DNA of 64,000 nucleotides from Calliopum simillimum (Eukaryota; Arthropoda; Insecta; Diptera; Lauxaniidae), in the NCBI GenBank assembly GCA_951812925.1, contig OX638371.1, positions 81,849,697 through 81,913,696 of the forward strand. Reading direction: 5' to 3'. Position numbers and translations under genes: made by a program. A model generated the notes under the pieces. That model made no database searches. It was not told the origin of the DNA and was given only the letters and a program-made list of their open reading frames with translations. This document shows positions 59,008 to 64,000 of this stretch, in pieces (the first letter of the stretch is position 1; the number at the start of each line of letters is the position of its first letter).

Positions 59008-60407
59008 GGGTAAGGGAGGGAAATATGGACCAACAATCTTTCTTTTTTAAATAAAACTCAAAATATATAAAACCAAACAATTAATTTTATTTCATTCATT
59101 AAAAGAAACAATTCACCTTAATTCTGATTCGCTTTTAGATACATATATCATCAGAACAAAGAAAAAAGTAAAAAAAAAAAAACTAAAAATACTCAAAATG
59201 AAGAGGAAAAAAAAGTTTAGTGTAATATGTGCTTGAAAATCTATCATATTTTGTAATTTGTTAGAAAAGACTCCAATTGTTATGAAAATAAGCATAAAAA
59301 AGAATAAAAGAAATGTCATTGGCACGATAACAGCTATCAAACACGTACTATTGAACAGCATGCAAAAACAAATTTTCAAGCTTGCATCGATGACAAAACT
59401 TTAAACGATCAGATTGAAGTTGTGCGCGTTTGTTTTTTGGCAAAAAGTTTTTTGCATTAAAGGTCAATACTTTCACTAAAATTTTTTGCTATATGCAACC
59501 CTTAAATTTGCACTTAAGTATTTTAATCGAATTATTTTATTATCAGTTAAAAGGTAAGAAAAATTTCAAACATCTTGAATCTTTCATAGTCTATAACTTA
59601 CAAGTTGGGCGTAGTTAGGCTATGACAAAGCATACTGGATGAGCATACATATTCATAGAATAGACTTAAAAAATAAAATTTTGCCCATTTTTTGCCCAAA
59701 GGCTACTTTTTTTACAATGATTGAAGTGTTATAATGAACAATTACACTGAAATCATCAAAAAAAAAATGTATGTTATCTTTTTTCATCACTCCCATTTTT
59801 TGACAGTACTATTCATTTACCACTGAAATGGTGAATACAAATTTTCAAGTTGATATCTTCATTACAACCAATTTTTTTCAATTTTTTTTTTTTACATAAA
59901 AAAGGCACATTTGTATGGGAGGTGCAAGTAGATTTTGTCCGATTTTGTTCTTCTCTGAACCAAAACTCCGCATAAAGAATTAAAGCACATATACAAAATT
60001 TCAACTCGATATCTTTGAAACTACGGCTAAAATTGAATTTTGACGTCCTATATTGGCAAAATCTCACACTGTGCGGCGATCTTCTGAGTAAATGGGATTA
60101 GAGCATATACATTTTTCATCTTCTTTTTCTTTGTAGTTTACGAATTGCAAATAATCAATATCAGGCTCTTCATGAAAACTGCAACTAGATTCCTTATCTG
60201 GAAAAAATGATAAATACATCTGTTTTTTAGGCTTTTTCCTTTGGTTGTCCGTATTACGCGCAGCACGTGTTGGTGAAATAAATGTTTTTTTTTTTTTTTT
60301 ATCAAAAACCCTTGTTGTTAATGAACTTATTTGTGCTGATAAATTATAAATGGTATTCACCGCGTGGTCCATATTACCCGCGTAGTCCATATTACCCTAG
60401 CTTACCC
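59008..60407. mobile_element. TA-flanked element C, 1.4 kb
   Basis: Ends GGGTAAGGGAGGGAAATATG and GGGTAAGCTAGGGTAATATG, TA on both sides. GGTAATATGGAC is repeated twice at the right end (60363-60396). It shares this motif with element A (GGTAATGTGGAC). The 108-codon frame at 60064-60390 begins within these repeats and has no domain I know. Confidence 0.75.
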
Positions 60408-62389
60408 TACCTAATATAAGAAGTACACCGTTATGTGTACAAAAAAATGAACGTGAAAAATTTGTCATAAAAGAAAGTGTAAAATATGAAAGCAAAAAGA
60501 ATACAAAAAGTTTCAAAGAATGTTTTTTGTGCTGCGTTAAACTGTCATGTGTTAAATGAAATTTTTGACATATTTTAGCGTTGGCTTTTTACTTAACACA
60601 CACTCAAAATGTCCTTGTCGACATTATTAAATGCTACGTAAAAAAAATGAATGCAAGTGCAAACTTTAAGGTATTAACTGACTATTTCCATATATACTTA
60701 AATAAACGAACCTTAAAATTGTAAAGTCAGGACAATACAGACAAATTGCGATTAATAGCACGTGCCAAATGATTAATCACAAAAATTAATTTCATCAGCT
60801 TTCATGGTGTATCACAGAAACGAAATTAAACGGAAATATAAAATACATCATGGTGGTTTATTGCTGACGTCTTAAATGTATTTTAAATGAAATTTTCCAA
60901 TTTGGACCACGTTAAGCAGCTTAAGTCAACGTCAAATATTCCTTTTGAAATTCGTTTTTGTTCAATGACAATTAAATATTATGCAAAATTTGGAGAATTA
61001 TAGGGGTACGAGTTGTTATTGACATTATTGCCGACGTTTATTATTGCCGGACAATGATATTGATGTTTTGTGCAGCTTGTTGATAATCATAGGGCAATAA
61101 CAACGAAATTAATGTTAATTTTGTTGTTCTGTTTGTATGAGTTTACTTGGTTATCATACAATTTGTTATTGCAATTATACCCCGGTAAGTAAAAACAGAC
61201 AGTCACGGAATTGAGGTTCCTACAGACCATACTTTTTAATAAAAGTCCATTGAGAATAAGGCTTACAAAATAAAGAGTCACCGACATGGCAGTTGGAGCT
61301 TTCTATCTATACAAATTGGTAATTTCTCAAACAGTGAGCATCTACTCTCTATGTTAGGAGCCGATACAATTAATTGTAAGTCTAGCCCTTCAAGTATGGT
61401 TTTCTCCGCGACTGTCCTAGACTTAAGTTTATGACTTACAGCGTGGAGCGTTGCTTAGCATATGCCTCTAAAAAGGGATGTAACGGAGTTGATTTTACCG
61501 AAACCGGAGTCGGAACTGAATATTTTATACGGAACCGGAGTCGCAATCAGAATTGGACTCGAAGTCGTTGAAGATAAAAGATTTAAAGGGTGTAAACGTA
61601 AAGGTAACGAAGCGTCTGGATGGTGATAGATGAGCACTAAACTTACAAAAAGGGTGGATCTATAATGTTTCCCTCAAGGAGTTATAGGGAAAACTCTAAC
61701 TTTGAGACTTGATTTACAAGAAAGTTTGACTTGCTTCGTATATGTACACTGGTTCAATTTGTATAAAGAAAAAAAAAAAAAAAAAAAAAAACGTTCCCAC
61801 ACCAACTCAAAAGTTAGAAGGACTCTTAAAAACGATATCTGCATCATAACTCATAACTTTTTTTTCTAAACGTCTTTAATATTTATAAACATAAGAAAAT
61901 GCTATGGACAACATTTACTCCTCAAGTGCTGTCACAGGTGCAGGAAACATGCACCATAGATAGGGTCGGAATTAAGATGCATCCCAAAACCAGCTCAGAA
62001 GTTAGAAGAATTCGTAAAAACGATATCTGTATCATAACGTACGTACCCTAAACCCAGGGTATATTCACTTTGTTCTTCGGTTTGTAAAGTTGAGAAGGAG
62101 TCGTGACAGGAATGAAAAAGTATACATATTCTTGATCAGCGTCATCTCCTATGTCGACATAACCATGTCTGTCTGGCTCGCTGGGTGGCTGGCTATGTGT
62201 GAAAATACATTTTTTTGGAGAACTGAGTAAGATAATTCAAATGAAATTTGGTACACTGCCTCTGTAATGTGCGAAATAGGTCAACGGACAAGCCTACCGG
62301 CCGTACAAAAAATATATTCAAAATCCAACTTAAATACTATTTTTCATAACAATGCAACCAAAATACACATAAATACTAAAAATGATTAG
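60408..62389. other. No gene seen
   Basis: AT-rich. A weak inverted repeat lies at about 61000-61187 (GGGGTA ... TACCCC). No exon recognised. Confidence 0.4.
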
Positions 62390-63015
62390 CGCAAGCTCTG
62401 AGCAAAAACCAAACGAATTCGGAAAATAGGGCGTGGTACTTACAATACAAGCAAAAGTTTCAAAATGCTATAATGAAAGAGTTTTTTGAGATAATCCAAC
62501 TTAACGTCACTTAGATAGTAAAAACAGTAAATACAAGCTCCCAACAAAAAAAAGGTGAAATCGGATAAGAGGGCGTGGCACCTCCCATTTAACCAAAAAT
62601 TTCAAATTGCTGTACTGAAGTTTCACCCAAATACTAAAGGCTATAAATGGACGCTCTGAGCAAAAACTGGATGAACTCGGACAAGAGGGCGTGGCACCTC
62701 CCATATAAAGAAAAGTTTCAAAATGCTACACTGAAAATGTTTTTTGAGATAATCCAACCAAATTTCACTCAGATAATAAGATCAGCAAATACAGGCTTCC
62801 AGCAAAAACACGGCGAATTCGGACAAGAGAGGAGGAAAAATTTCAAAATGCTGTACTGAAAGAATTTTTTTGAGATAATCCAACTAAATTTCACCCAAAC
62901 ACTAAGGGCTGTAAATGTAAGCTCTGAGCAAAAACTGGGTGAACTCGGACAAGAGGGCGTGACACCTTCCATATAAGGAAAATTTTCGAAATACTAGTGT
63001 AGGGTATTTAATGTT
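62390..63015. repeat. Satellite-like ~120-bp tandem array, about five units
   Basis: Units begin near 62394, 62538, 62651, 62801 and 62919. Each has GCTCTGAGCAAAAAC-type, GGACAAGAGGGCGTGG and GATAATCCAACTAAATTTCA phrases. The array ends GGGTATTTAATGTTTAGCCA, exactly like the two-unit copy at 17387-17640. Confidence 0.75.
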
Positions 63016-63223
63016 TAGCCAGGCCAAAGATTACACCCTTACTAATTTTTTTTTTCATTCCGAGAAAATCCAATGGAGCACTTTTTATTCTTCTAAATTC
63101 CTATTTTGGCTAAAAAAATATGTTTTTTGGTCATAACTTTTTCGTCATTGCAAAATTGATACCCAAGGGTACTTCAGAAATTAAGACTATGTTTGTTCTC
63201 ACAAAAAATTTGGCGTTGGTATA

Positions 63224-63970
63224 GACAGGGTTTGACCTGCTGACTATAAAATAGCTATAGCAACGGAAATTTGCTGAACTGTGCTGCGTCAGTTATTGTG
63301 TTTTACATTTTGGGCTTACTGCTTGCTGTGCTTTTTTTCAACGAACGAATTCAAAGCAATTCAAGCAAGCACATTTTTGTTTTTGTGCTCTGCTATTGCA
63401 TTTGTTATTAAAAATAGCAAAGTTTTAGCCAAGCAAGCACAAACACGAAGCGAAGCGTAACTCCGATTGTGCTTTTGCTTTTTGTTTAACCCGGCTGTTT
63501 GAACTTCGGCTTTTCGCTGTACACAGCAGAAGCAACTTTCAGGATTGCCACATGTTTTTGTTTTTTGTAAAATTTGCTGAAACCATTCTTTTAAAAGAAA
63601 CAAAATTTAATTAAAAAAATTAGCCTTGAACCGCTTAGAGGAACTTTTAAAAAATTCAACATACAATATTTTTTTAAGGGGTTGTCACCTGGTTTTTCCA
63701 ATAAATCAACATTTTTTTTCAATAAATTGCTAAAATCATCATTTTCTCTCTATAAATTGACATCTTTGAAGCAAACATTTTGAAATAATCGACTTCAAGC
63801 TTCGGCTCTGCTACTGCTTATGAATTGAAAAAACAGCACAGCACAGCACAGCAGACAGTTCAATTTTAAATTTGTGCTTCGACTGTAGTGCTGTGCTGCG
63901 TAATTTTTCTATAGGCGCAGCACAGCAAATCAATAGGCTAAAAAATAGCTCAGCAAAATGAAACCCTGGG
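63224..63970. mobile_element. TA-flanked MITE with CAGCA-rich ends, 747 bp
   Basis: Ends GACAGGGTTTGA and CCCAGGGTTTCA, with TA on both sides. GCTGTGCTGCG and GCACAGCACAGCA repeats fill both subterminal regions, along with GCTTTGCTTGGC-type repeats. No coding capacity. Confidence 0.7.
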
Positions 63971-64000
63971 TATAGATAACATTCGCATCCCAAAATCGAT

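Noticed and set aside
60064..60390. A 108-codon minus-strand frame starting MDYAGNMDHAV
   Set aside because: Its start is built from the GGTAATATGGAC terminal repeats of element C. It shows no known domain and ends in low-complexity sequence.
61000..61187. A small MITE with GGGGTA ends
   Set aside because: The inverted match is short and broken, and the flanks do not give a convincing duplication.
1..64000. CRISPR arrays, operons or ribosome binding sites
   Set aside because: The introns, transposons and host gene are those of an animal. The repeat arrays lack the regular unit-plus-unique-spacer form.

Overview
The window looks like intronic and intergenic DNA of a higher dipteran fly. The sequence is AT-rich, genes are spread over long introns, and mariner-type transposons and small inverted-repeat elements are everywhere. 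The one host gene I can support matches Drosophila TrpA1 closely, residue for residue over long stretches (comparison from memory). A tephritid or similar schizophoran fly is the likely source, but I cannot fix the species.

The host gene is TrpA1, a heat- and irritant-gated cation channel. It runs on the minus strand from beyond 46331 down to its stop codon at 14332. I placed 16 coding exons by splice sites, reading phase and protein similarity. They join in frame into about 1125 residues: some 16 ankyrin repeats, six membrane segments with a pore loop, and a C-terminal coiled coil. The first 70 to 110 residues of the full protein are missing. Their exons must lie upstream on the minus strand (higher coordinates), or in the 17.7 kb to the right of 46331, where I found none. 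Two features stand out. A pair of alternative exons (21863-21973 and 19579-19686) encodes two versions of the 36-37-residue linker before the membrane domain, the segment known to set heat sensitivity in Drosophila. The 10.9 kb intron between 40492 and 29590 has a GC 5' splice site.

Almost everything else is mobile DNA. There are four mariner-type relics (13.0, 26.0, 28.0 and 32.0 kb), plus a short mariner scrap at 37.2 kb. One apparently intact DD37D Tc1/mariner-type transposon lies at 53098-54413, with an open 345-residue transposase. Three non-LTR retrotransposon remnants are present (1.3, 34.3 and 51.3-52.5 kb), together with three very short insertions of one retroelement 3' tail. More than twenty inverted-repeat elements are visible, several nested inside one another, and most are flanked by TA. 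Two copies of a terminal-inverted-repeat element carry a tRNA-like core.

Region by region: 1-14.3 kb lies 3' of TrpA1 and holds small transposons only. 14.3-46.3 kb is TrpA1, with its introns filled by insertions. 46.3-64 kb is 5' intron or upstream DNA, again transposon-rich, with no host exon that I can support.
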